Assembly (NCBI RefSeq): GCF_000424685.1
Contig: NZ_AUKJ01000017.1
Location: 67,001 to 131,000, forward strand
Direction of reading: 5' to 3'
DNA length: 64,000 bases
Source of the DNA: Methylococcus capsulatus str. Texas = ATCC 19069
GTDB taxonomy: Bacteria > Pseudomonadota > Gammaproteobacteria > Methylococcales > Methylococcaceae
Made by a program: the position numbers and the translations under genes. The number at the start of each line of letters is the position of its first letter. The first letter of the stretch is position 1. This document shows positions 55,987 to 63,202 of the stretch, in pieces. The notes under the pieces are model-generated. The model searched no databases, was not told the origin of the DNA, and was given only the letters and a program-made list of their open reading frames with translations.

Positions 55987-56847
55987 GTGTCCGCATCCCA
56001 TCGACTTTCCGTCTCCGACCACAGCCGCGACAGCGCCGGCCTGCGCTACGTCTATCCGGTCCTGTCCCGGCGCGCGGGCGGCCTGTCGCTCGGCATCAAT
56101 CTCAACCCGAACAATGCCTGCAACTGGCGCTGCATCTACTGCCAGGTGCCCGACCTGCGTCGTGGCGGCGCTCCGGCCGTCGACGTCGTTCTGCTCTCTC
56201 GAGAGCTGGAGGGTTTGCTGGCCGATGTGCTCGAAGGTGATTTTTTCGAGCGTTACGGCGTACCGGACGACCAACGGCGGATTCGTGACATCGCCATTTC
56301 CGGCAACGGCGAGCCGACCGGTGCGGCCGAGTTCGAGCAGGTCATCGCAGCCATCGATAAGGTGACGGAGCGATTCGGCCTGTCCGGACGGATCGGGTTG
56401 GTGCTGATCACCAATGGCAGCGGCATCGAGCGCTTGCCCGTCCAGCAGGGTCTGAGGCACTGGGCCGCCCTCGGCGGAGAAGTCTGGTTCAAGCTGGACA
56501 GCGCCACCGAGGCGGGCATCCGCCGGATCAACAACGTGCATCTCGCGCCGCGAACCGTCAGGCGCCGCATCGCGGCCTGCGCGAAGCTTTGCCCGACCTG
56601 GCTCCAGACCTGTCTGTTCGCATTGGACGGTGCGCCGTCTTCCGCTCCCGAACAGGAGGCCTATCTGGCCTTCCTGTCCGGTCTGGTTTGCGATGGAATC
56701 CCTGTGCGCGGCGTATTGCTGTACGGTCTGGCGCGGCCTTCCCTGCAGCCGGAGTCGTCCCGGCTGGAACGATTGCCGGCGGAGGCCCTGGAGGCGTTCG
56801 GCGCCGCGATCCGGGAACGCGGGCTGGCGGTCAGGATCACTCCCTGA
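55987..56847 (+). CDS. Radical SAM protein
   Basis: A 286-residue radical SAM enzyme. The iron-sulfur motif is CNWRCIYC (Cys45, Cys49, Cys52), with the SAM-binding GNGEPT motif at DIAISGNGEPTGAAEF. The next hallmark is VLITNGSGIERLPVQ. The reaction is not known. The GTG start at 55987 is a guess, based on the length of known N-termini before the cysteine motif; the frame is open further upstream. Confidence 0.8.
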   Translation: MSASHRLSVSDHSRDSAGLRYVYPVLSRRAGGLSLGINLNPNNACNWRCIYCQVPDLRRGGAPAVDVVLLSRELEGLLADVLEGDFFERYGVPDDQRRIRDIAISGNGEPTGAAEFEQVIAAIDKVTERFGLSGRIGLVLITNGSGIERLPVQQGLRHWAALGGEVWFKLDSATEAGIRRINNVHLAPRTVRRRIAACAKLCPTWLQTCLFALDGAPSSAPEQEAYLAFLSGLVCDGIPVRGVLLYGLARPSLQPESSRLERLPAEALEAFGAAIRERGLAVRITP

Positions 56848-56895
56848 CGTCGGCTCGACGGCCGAATTCGAACAACAACCACGAGAATCGAGGTT

Positions 56896-58197
56896 ATGCT
56901 ACCGACCCACAGCCACGCGGACCGCAGGGAGCTGAACGACGAAGTCCATGCGCGCGCCTATGAGAACCTGTTCGCTCCGGAGCAGGTGTCGCAACTGATC
57001 ATGCTGGTGACGCCCGAAGACCGCGCCAACGAGGCCGCGCACATCGCGAAGCTGTGCCGTGCCTGGCGGGTGTCCGCGCCGGAGGCGGGCGGGCAGATAT
57101 ACTTCGACAACGGCGAGGTGCGGGTGCAGATCGAGCGCCACCAGGAGTTCACCCGCTACCGGTTCAGCCGGCGGGTCGACGGCGTCGGGTCGTTCGAAAA
57201 TTCGCTGTGCAATGCCTTGCCGAACGACTGGCTCGGCAAGCTGCCGGGGGCCTTGTTGGTCGCGGCCCACGTCGAACTCGTGCCGCACCAGGACGAAAGC
57301 CGGTTCCGCAGCGAGGAAGACTTGAGCCGGGTGTTCGAAGGCAACCGGGTGATCGGCGCGAAGATCGCCGGCGGTGCCGGCCGGGCCTACACCGATTTCC
57401 GCATCCATGCGGACGGCTACAGCCGCTTCCTGGTAGTGGACGAATCGCTTTCCCCGGGGCAGGCGGGCCGGACCGTGCAGCGCCTTCTGGAAATCGAGAC
57501 TTATCGCATGCTCGCGCTCATGGCGTTCCCCGAGGCGCGCAAGCTGATTCCGCGCCTGCGGGCAGCGGACCACGAGCTGTTGCGCCTCACGGCCTGTCTG
57601 GCGAGGGATGGCGGCGAGACCGACGAAGTCATTCAGGCGGAGCTGTCCCAGCTGGCGGCCCACGTCGAGAATCTGCTGTCGGCGAGTTATTCCCGCTTCG
57701 ATGCCTCCCGTGCCTACCACGCCATCGTCAACACCCGGCTCGAGCAGTTGCGCGAGCAGCGCATTCCCGGATTCCCGACCTTTACCGAATATCTGACCCG
57801 GCGGCTGGCGCCGGCCATGCAGACCATCGTGGCGGTGGCGCACGGACTGGAGCAGCTGTCCCGCCGGATCGCCAATGCCAATCAGTTGCTGACCACCCGC
57901 ATCGACGTCAAGCTGGCCCAGCAGAACCAGTCCCTGCTGCAGTCCATGAACCGCCGCGCCAAGCTGCAGCTGCGCCTGCAGCAGACCGTGGAAGGGCTGT
58001 CGGCGGTCGCCATCACCTATTACGGCGTGTCGCTGGCCAACGAACTGTTCAAGGGCTTGAAAGCCGCCGGCCTGCATTTCGTCAACGTGGAATTCATGAC
58101 CGGCCTCAGCGTGCCCTGGGTCGGCTACATGGTCTACCGCGGACTGTGCCGCTTCAGGGAGACGATCGAGCAGGACGAACTCTCGGAGCCAAAATGA
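56896..58197 (+). CDS. DUF3422-family protein
   Basis: A 433-residue protein matching the DUF3422 family: an N-terminal HADRRELNDEVHARAYENL, then ERHQEFTRYRFSR and VVDESLSPGQAGRTVQRLLEIETYRMLALMAFPEAR. Helices with LEQLSRRIANANQLLTTRIDVKLA form a coiled-coil-like middle, and the C-terminus holds two likely membrane segments (AITYYGVSLANELFKGL and VEFMTGLSVPWVGYMVYRGL). Function is unknown. The stop overlaps an ATG of the next frame (ATGA). Confidence 0.85.
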   Translation: MLPTHSHADRRELNDEVHARAYENLFAPEQVSQLIMLVTPEDRANEAAHIAKLCRAWRVSAPEAGGQIYFDNGEVRVQIERHQEFTRYRFSRRVDGVGSFENSLCNALPNDWLGKLPGALLVAAHVELVPHQDESRFRSEEDLSRVFEGNRVIGAKIAGGAGRAYTDFRIHADGYSRFLVVDESLSPGQAGRTVQRLLEIETYRMLALMAFPEARKLIPRLRAADHELLRLTACLARDGGETDEVIQAELSQLAAHVENLLSASYSRFDASRAYHAIVNTRLEQLREQRIPGFPTFTEYLTRRLAPAMQTIVAVAHGLEQLSRRIANANQLLTTRIDVKLAQQNQSLLQSMNRRAKLQLRLQQTVEGLSAVAITYYGVSLANELFKGLKAAGLHFVNVEFMTGLSVPWVGYMVYRGLCRFRETIEQDELSEPK

Positions 58198-58262
58198 GCT
58201 TCTTTAGAGGGGCCATATCACGGCCCTGTTGTTCGAAAGACGACGGAAGGAGGAAGCGCTCC

Positions 58263-58595
58263 GTGAATCCGGTCTCCGTTATTCGGCGGGCGCTTAGTGC
58301 GGCGATCGGCGTTCTGGCTTCCGGCTGCGTCGGCATGGGGCAGGACGGAATACAGTCGGATCGTTATGTTCTTTATTACTGCGACGGCGGCCGGAAACTC
58401 CGGGTCTGGTTTCAACGGGACCGCGCGACGGCGGTCGTGGACCTGGGCGATAGGTCGGTCTCGCTGCCCAGGCTTACCGCGTCCGAAAGCGGAGATTATT
58501 ACTCGGACGGCGTCACCGGTTTGTCGGTCAAGGACGATGTCGCCGTGGTGGAGGAGAACGAGGTCGTGACCTACAGCGCCTGTATGTCGGGATGA
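58263..58595 (+). CDS. MliC-like lipoprotein (lysozyme inhibitor type)
   Basis: A 110-residue small lipoprotein. The GTG start at 58263 has GGAGG nine bases before it and gives a signal peptide with lipobox VLASGC. The mature part, YYCDGGRKLRVWFQRD then ESGDYYSDG and a final CMSG, matches the C-type lysozyme inhibitor (MliC/PliC) fold with its two conserved cysteines. An in-frame ATG at 58194 overlapping the DUF3422 stop is an alternative start that would bury the signal peptide. A role in resisting host or grazer lysozyme is inferred from the family only. Confidence 0.6.
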   Translation: MNPVSVIRRALSAAIGVLASGCVGMGQDGIQSDRYVLYYCDGGRKLRVWFQRDRATAVVDLGDRSVSLPRLTASESGDYYSDGVTGLSVKDDVAVVEENEVVTYSACMSG

Positions 58596-59094
58596 TGTGT
58601 TCGAGTGCGTTATTCGACCGCGCTGCCATGGCCCGGGACCTGGACCCGTCATGGCGCAATCCGAATAGGGTCAGGAACGCGGGCGGCCTGGCCATCGCCT
58701 GGCGCTACACGCCTGCGGCCCGGATCATCACCAGGGCCATCCCGAGGAGAAACGAGTCGCCACGGAGCGCGGGACGTACGAAACCGACTCTTCCAAATAC
58801 CAAGCAATCCAGGATTGCCGTGATTCTGCAATGGGCGATACGATGCCCATCGTGTCGTGCGGTGATGAGCGGGATGATTTCCCGCCAGCCCATTGGAAGC
58901 GAAGTTACAAGAAAGGCGTCGTAGTCATCGCCATGAGGTATGTTGGGCGTATGGCGAGTTGCCGTTACAAAGAGGACGGTAGCGGGTATCAAGGGGATGA
59001 AACAGCCTATGCCATCGATGGACGTGACACTATCCGATTTGGGCGTGCCATGATTGCGTCGATGGTGTCTGGAATTCGGCCCTGCGGAGTTCTG
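58596..59094. other. 499-bp region with no assignable gene
   Basis: One plus-strand frame stays open for about 150 codons from near 58670 to 59133. Its only internal ATG of note is at 58831, and it contains KYQAIQDCRDSAMGD and YVGRMASCRYKEDG. It resembles no family I know and could be a degraded or lineage-specific gene. Its end would overlap the 3' end of the convergent dehydrogenase. Confidence 0.3.
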
Positions 59095-59832
59095 TCAGAG
59101 CTTCAGCCGCTTGAAAACCGTCTCCGGTATTGATCTGATCATTAACATGATGAGTGCCCAGAACCCCGGCAGGTAGACCGAGTCCGCGCCTTTGCCGATG
59201 GCCTTTTCGATACCTGCTGCGATCCGCTCCGGCTGCGCCCACAGCATGCCCTTTTCGAAGGCCGCGGTCATCGGCGTATCGACAAAGCCGGGTTTGATGA
59301 TGAGCACGCGCACGCCGCTCCCGAACAGCCGGTTGCGCAGCCCCTGGCAGAACACCGTGACCATGGCCTTGGCCGCCCCGTAGACGTAATTGCTTTGCCT
59401 GCCGCGATCGCCCGCGGGCGAACTGACGACGGCCAGGGTTCCGTTCCCTTGCTGCTCCATCCGGTTGGCGAGGTGGGTCAGCAGCGACAGCGTACCGATG
59501 GCGTTGACGTTGAGTTCCCGCAGCGCCTCATCGAAACTCTGCTCGCAAGCCCGCTGGTCGGGCAGGGTGCCGTGGGCGATCAAGGCCACGTCGATGCCGC
59601 CGAGGGTCTCGTACGCCTGGTCGAGCAGAGCGGGATGGCCGGCGAAGTTCTCCGCCTCGAAATTCGCGCAGTCCACCGACTCGGCGCCGCGGATGCGGAG
59701 GTCCTGAGCCAGCGCTTCCAGTCTGTCGAAGTCACGGCCCAGCAGGTAGAGCCGGTCGCCGCGCCCGGCGAAGCGTCGGGCGGTGGCTTGGGCGATGGCG
59801 GAAGTGGCGCCGATGATCAGTATCTTCTGCAT
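59095..59832 (-). CDS. dprE2: DprE2-like short-chain dehydrogenase
   Basis: A 245-residue SDR oxidoreductase. The cofactor loop is GATSAIAQATARRFA, the active site includes SSPAGDRGRQSNYVYGAAK with Tyr and Lys, and the C-terminus is hydrophobic (FWALIMLMIRSIPETVF), a membrane-anchor-like end seen in DprE2. In mycobacteria DprE2 reduces the 2-keto intermediate made by DprE1, completing epimerisation of polyprenyl-phosphoryl ribose to arabinose. The gene begins 2 bp after the dprE1 stop, so the pair is coupled. Function is assigned from this linkage. Confidence 0.78.
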   Translation of the reverse strand: MQKILIIGATSAIAQATARRFAGRGDRLYLLGRDFDRLEALAQDLRIRGAESVDCANFEAENFAGHPALLDQAYETLGGIDVALIAHGTLPDQRACEQSFDEALRELNVNAIGTLSLLTHLANRMEQQGNGTLAVVSSPAGDRGRQSNYVYGAAKAMVTVFCQGLRNRLFGSGVRVLIIKPGFVDTPMTAAFEKGMLWAQPERIAAGIEKAIGKGADSVYLPGFWALIMLMIRSIPETVFKRLKL

Positions 59833-59834
59833 GC

Positions 59835-61136
59835 TCAAAGTCCCAAACGTTCCGATTGCAACGAACGGAAGGTGGTGTCCGCTCCATATTTTCGGCGCAA
59901 ATCCTGGAATTCCTTCCAGCGCGGATAACCGGCGCGGAAGGTTTCTGCACTCATGCGCACGTCTTTGGTCAGGTACAAACGCCCGCCGTGATCCAGCACG
60001 ATGCGGTCCAGTTCTTCCAGAAACGGAAGCAGTCCCGGCTCCAGCCTGAAATCCAGCGCCAGGGTGTAGCCTTCCATGGGAAAGGACAGAGGGTTGCCGT
60101 TGGCTGGGCCGAAGGTCTTGAGCACGGCCAGGAACGAACCTCTCTTGGAAGCCGCGATCCGTTGCAGGACCTCCTCGATGCCGGCCGCTCCCGACGCCTT
60201 GGGGATGACGAACTGGTACTGGGTGAAGCCCGACTTGCCGTAAATCCGGTTCCAGTGGCCTATGCCATCCAGCGGATAGAAGAACGGGTCGAAATGCACG
60301 ACACGTTCGCGTTGCCGCCCCCTGACCCTGTGGTAATAGAGTGCGTTGAAAGCGGTCACGCTGTACCGGTTCAGGGCGAAACCCGGCGTATCGACGGGAA
60401 CCGAGAGCGGCGTCTTTGCGGTCCCGTGCAGGCGGCCGTCGTCGATGAAGTCGCCGGTCATGAGGAGCGACCGGCCCAGCCTCGGGCCGGTGGCGAGGCA
60501 ATCGATCCAGGCGACCGAGTAGGGGGCGCCGGACTGCTCGGCGAAAAGGCTCAGGGCGTGATCCAGATCGTCGGCCTTGAAGGTGGTTTCCCGCAGATAA
60601 GCGCTGCGGATGGGCTTGAGCCGGAGCGTGGCTTCCAGGATGAAACCGGTCAAGCCCATGCCGCCGCAGGTGGCGCGGAACAGATCCGCATGCTGCGTCT
60701 TCGAGCAGTCGACCATCCCGCCATCGGCCAGCATGAGCGAAAAGCGCTCCACATGCCGGCTGAAACAGCCTTCGAGGTGATGGCTCTTGCCGTGCACGTC
60801 GCTCGCGATGGCGCCGCCGACGCTGATCAGCTTGGTGCCGGGCGTCGCGTGCAGAAACCAGCCGCGCGGCACGAACACGTCGAGGATGTCGGCCAGCAGC
60901 ACGCCCGCTTCGCACCGCAGTACCCCGGTTTCTGCATCGAACGCCAGGAACCGGTCCAGCCGGCGGCTGCTCAACACCTGCGGCGCCAGGGCGCTGTCCC
61001 CGTAGCTGCGGCCGTTTCCGCGCGGGATGCCGCGGAATCGAGCCCGCGGAAACCGCGACCGAAGGTCCGGGATCGAGTACGGCGCGAACACTTCGGCGTC
61101 GACGGCGGGTTTCCGCCCCCATCCTGTCAGCCTCAT
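59835..61136 (-). CDS. dprE1: DprE1-like FAD oxidoreductase
   Basis: A 433-residue flavoprotein of the vanillyl-alcohol-oxidase fold. The FAD-binding region GIPRGNGRSYGDSAL (37-51) and the DprE1 hallmark VGGAIASDVHGKSHH (106-120) are present, as is the active-site Lys390 in LTKDVR. In Mycobacterium tuberculosis DprE1, Cys387 is the covalent target of benzothiazinones. The matching position here, in GYTLALDF, is Ala359. The start directly follows the gtrA stop and the 3' end is 2 bp from dprE2, giving a tight gtrA-dprE1-dprE2 operon. Confidence 0.85.
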   Translation of the reverse strand: MRLTGWGRKPAVDAEVFAPYSIPDLRSRFPRARFRGIPRGNGRSYGDSALAPQVLSSRRLDRFLAFDAETGVLRCEAGVLLADILDVFVPRGWFLHATPGTKLISVGGAIASDVHGKSHHLEGCFSRHVERFSLMLADGGMVDCSKTQHADLFRATCGGMGLTGFILEATLRLKPIRSAYLRETTFKADDLDHALSLFAEQSGAPYSVAWIDCLATGPRLGRSLLMTGDFIDDGRLHGTAKTPLSVPVDTPGFALNRYSVTAFNALYYHRVRGRQRERVVHFDPFFYPLDGIGHWNRIYGKSGFTQYQFVIPKASGAAGIEEVLQRIAASKRGSFLAVLKTFGPANGNPLSFPMEGYTLALDFRLEPGLLPFLEELDRIVLDHGGRLYLTKDVRMSAETFRAGYPRWKEFQDLRRKYGADTTFRSLQSERLGL

Positions 61137-61538
61137 TCAGACTCCCCGCTGCCGGAACACGAAACGCTTGTCCATGTGATATTTAATCAAATATCCCAGG
61201 GTGAGGCCGATGATTCCCCCCGCGTACCGCAGCGTCTTGGTCTGGAACAGATAGTCGAACCCGAACTCGAATCCCCAGAAAACCCCGGTCGTCACCAACC
61301 CCATCAGCGTATACAAGGCAAAGGTGCGGGTGTCGTGCCCCAGTCCCTTCACCTTGAAACGGAAGATGTATTTCTTGTCGAGCACGTACTTGACCACCAA
61401 CCCCACCGCCGTGCCGACCAATACGGAGGCCGTCACGCTATGAATCCCCTGATAAAGCCGGATAGCGACATCCTGGCTGCCGATATTGGCTACGGTGGCG
61501 ATAAGCGCAAAAAATGAATACCATAGCGCCGTCTTCAT
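61137..61538 (-). CDS. GtrA-family membrane protein, candidate flippase
   Basis: A 133-residue membrane protein with four predicted helices and the GtrA end KYHMDKRFVFRQRG. GtrA proteins are thought to help move polyprenyl-linked sugars across the membrane. The mycobacterial relative Rv3789 is linked to decaprenyl-phosphoryl-arabinose. The stop and the dprE1 start are contiguous (TGAATG), which supports a role with that lipid. It is the first gene of its operon and divergent from the UbiA gene. Confidence 0.8.
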   Translation of the reverse strand: MKTALWYSFFALIATVANIGSQDVAIRLYQGIHSVTASVLVGTAVGLVVKYVLDKKYIFRFKVKGLGHDTRTFALYTLMGLVTTGVFWGFEFGFDYLFQTKTLRYAGGIIGLTLGYLIKYHMDKRFVFRQRGV

Positions 61539-61816
61539 ACCCTGTGCAAAATTCCAGATTCCAATTCATGCAACATATTCACGGCAATGTATGCGTTCGA
61601 AACCACAAAGCTTTTGACCCACTCTCCCTCTGGGACAAATCCGCCAGGAGCGGATTTTATGCGGCACATCCCCCATGCCGCACCCTTCGGGCGCTCCGCG
61701 TGCACAAATTCGCAGGGAGCAGGTTTGGACATGCGGAGCATGGCCCGGACGGCCCGGCATGACTGGGCCAGGGTGGGGGAAAGTTTTACAGGTTTCCGTC
61801 AAGGGGGAGGGCTTTG
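61539..61816. promoter_or_regulatory. Divergent promoter region with several hairpins
   Basis: This 278-bp spacer between gtrA and the UbiA gene has three inverted repeats in a row: AAATCCGC/GCGGATTT at 61637-61657 (followed by T), TGCGGCA/TGCCGCA at 61660-61682 and GCTCCGC/GCGGAGC at 61693-61739. They could be remnants of a small repeat element or regulatory RNA structure. The ribosome binding site GGGGGAGG of the UbiA gene is at 61803-61810. Confidence 0.5.
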
Positions 61817-62707
61817 ATGGCTCCCAATCCTGCCACGGCGCGCAACACGGGTAAATCCACTCTTGTCGGGCTGCTCATGCTGCTGCGGCTCCGCCAGTGG
61901 GTGAAGAATGCCTTCGTCCTGGCCCCCCTGATATTTTCCGGCGAGTTTCTCAACCTGCCTGCCATCGGCCAGTCGCTGCTCGCCGCCCTGTTGTTCAGCC
62001 TCGCGGCCTCGGCCACCTATGTGGTCAACGACCTCCACGACATCGAGCGTGACCGTCGCCATCCCACCAAATCCAGGACCCGTCCCCTCGCCGCGGGTAT
62101 CGTCTCACCGTCTCAGGCCGGTCTGCTGCTCGCCGGTCTCTACGGTGCGCTGATCGGGGCATATTTCGTCATGCCCGGCGTGGTTCAGGTCATCGCGGCG
62201 TACTTGGTGCTGAATCTCCTGTACACGCTCGTGCTCAAGCATCAGCCGGTGATAGACATCTTCACGATTGCCATTGGTTTCGTCCTGCGCGTTTATGCCG
62301 GCGCCCAGGCCCTCGCGGTTCCGGTTTCCCCCTGGATGTTCGTCACCACCCTGTGTCTCGCCCTCTATCTCGCCGCCGCCAAACGCCGCCAGGAACTCGC
62401 CTTCAGTGGCACCGGTGGAAGCAGGGTGCTCGAGCGCTATAGCGTGGCGCTGGTGGACCGCTACGCCGAAATGGCGGCGACCGGCGCGCTCGTGTTCTAC
62501 AGTTTGTTCGTGATATCGGCCAAGCCCGGAATGGTGGTCACCATACCCCTCGTGCTGTTCGGGCTATTCCGCTACTGGTACGTGATCGAAGCGCTGGACG
62601 GCGGCGAATCCCCCACCGACGCCCTCCTCGGCGATTGGCAACTCGCTCTGACTGTGCTGCTGTGGATCGGTACGTGTATCTGGGCCCTTTGGCCGATGAC
62701 AGTGTGA
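61817..62707 (+). CDS. UbiA-family polyprenyl-phosphate phosphoribosyltransferase
   Basis: A 296-residue polytopic membrane prenyltransferase. The first Asp-rich motif NDLHDIERDRRHP (71-83) with KSRTRPLAAG and the second motif KHQPVIDIFT fit the subgroup that joins phosphoribose to a polyprenyl phosphate (mycobacterial Rv3806c), rather than quinone or heme farnesyl enzymes. About eight to nine helices are present. It lies opposite the gtrA-dprE1-dprE2 operon and next to a phosphatase-type remnant, as expected for the first committed step of polyprenyl-phosphoryl-arabinose synthesis. The ATG is preceded by a strong GGGGGAGG. Confidence 0.85.
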   Translation: MAPNPATARNTGKSTLVGLLMLLRLRQWVKNAFVLAPLIFSGEFLNLPAIGQSLLAALLFSLAASATYVVNDLHDIERDRRHPTKSRTRPLAAGIVSPSQAGLLLAGLYGALIGAYFVMPGVVQVIAAYLVLNLLYTLVLKHQPVIDIFTIAIGFVLRVYAGAQALAVPVSPWMFVTTLCLALYLAAAKRRQELAFSGTGGSRVLERYSVALVDRYAEMAATGALVFYSLFVISAKPGMVVTIPLVLFGLFRYWYVIEALDGGESPTDALLGDWQLALTVLLWIGTCIWALWPMTV

Positions 62708-62711
62708 TCTT

Positions 62712-62948
62712 ATGGATATCGCCTGCGCCATTACTCCTTTTCTGGCCTGGCTCACCGCCGGAACCTTGAAATTCATCGTCAACAGTTGCCGCGCCCGGCG
62801 TCTGGCATTCGGCCAGATCGGTTATGGCGGTCTGCCAAGCAATCACAGCGCCATAGTCAGCAGTACAGCCGCGCTCATAGCGTTTTGAGAGGGTATGAGC
62901 CATCCAGCTTTCAGGGGCCCGGTCACTATCGCTTTCGTCGGCGCGTGA
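62712..62948 (+). pseudogene. Broken divergent-PAP2 family gene
   Basis: The frame starts MDIACAITPFLAWLTAGTLK, 4 bp after the UbiA gene. It continues RRLAFGQIGYGG, LPSNHSAIVSSTAALIAF, matching the N-terminus of the divergent PAP2 phosphatase family. A TGA stop at 62886-62888 interrupts it. In the same frame beyond the stop EGMSHPAFRGPVTIAFVGA still resembles the family, before a second TGA and loss of similarity. It looks like a phosphatase gene of the arabinose pathway decayed by point mutation and further rearrangement. Confidence 0.65.
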
Positions 62949-63202
62949 GCCCAGGTTTGACTCTTGGAGTTCCTTCCGTACGGCGGTGTTCGTGCGGACA
63001 CGGGGATGGAGACGGATCATCCTATGGATACCCTTTTCAAGGGGTGACCCAACACTTCCCGGAGAACGCTCCGGGCTTCGAACAGAGCATAATTCCTTTC
63101 AGAAACCTCGGGACATAACGCCTAGCGATGTTGGGCAAGTTTCCCCATGTTTCCTATAGAAATAACCATTCAAAAGTATTGGCGAGGTCGTTCAGATGTG
63201 AA
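62949..63202. other. Non-coding stretch with no recognisable gene
   Basis: About 250 bp after the last recognisable PAP2 sequence. Multiple stop codons occur in all frames; nothing recognisable is seen except possible decayed remains of the phosphatase gene. Base composition changes from GC-rich to more AT-rich across this stretch, marking a likely boundary. Confidence 0.5.

Noticed and set aside
62886-62888. TGA as selenocysteine in the PAP2-like gene
   Set aside because: This family is not known to use selenocysteine, there is no SECIS-like hairpin evident, and a second in-frame TGA follows.
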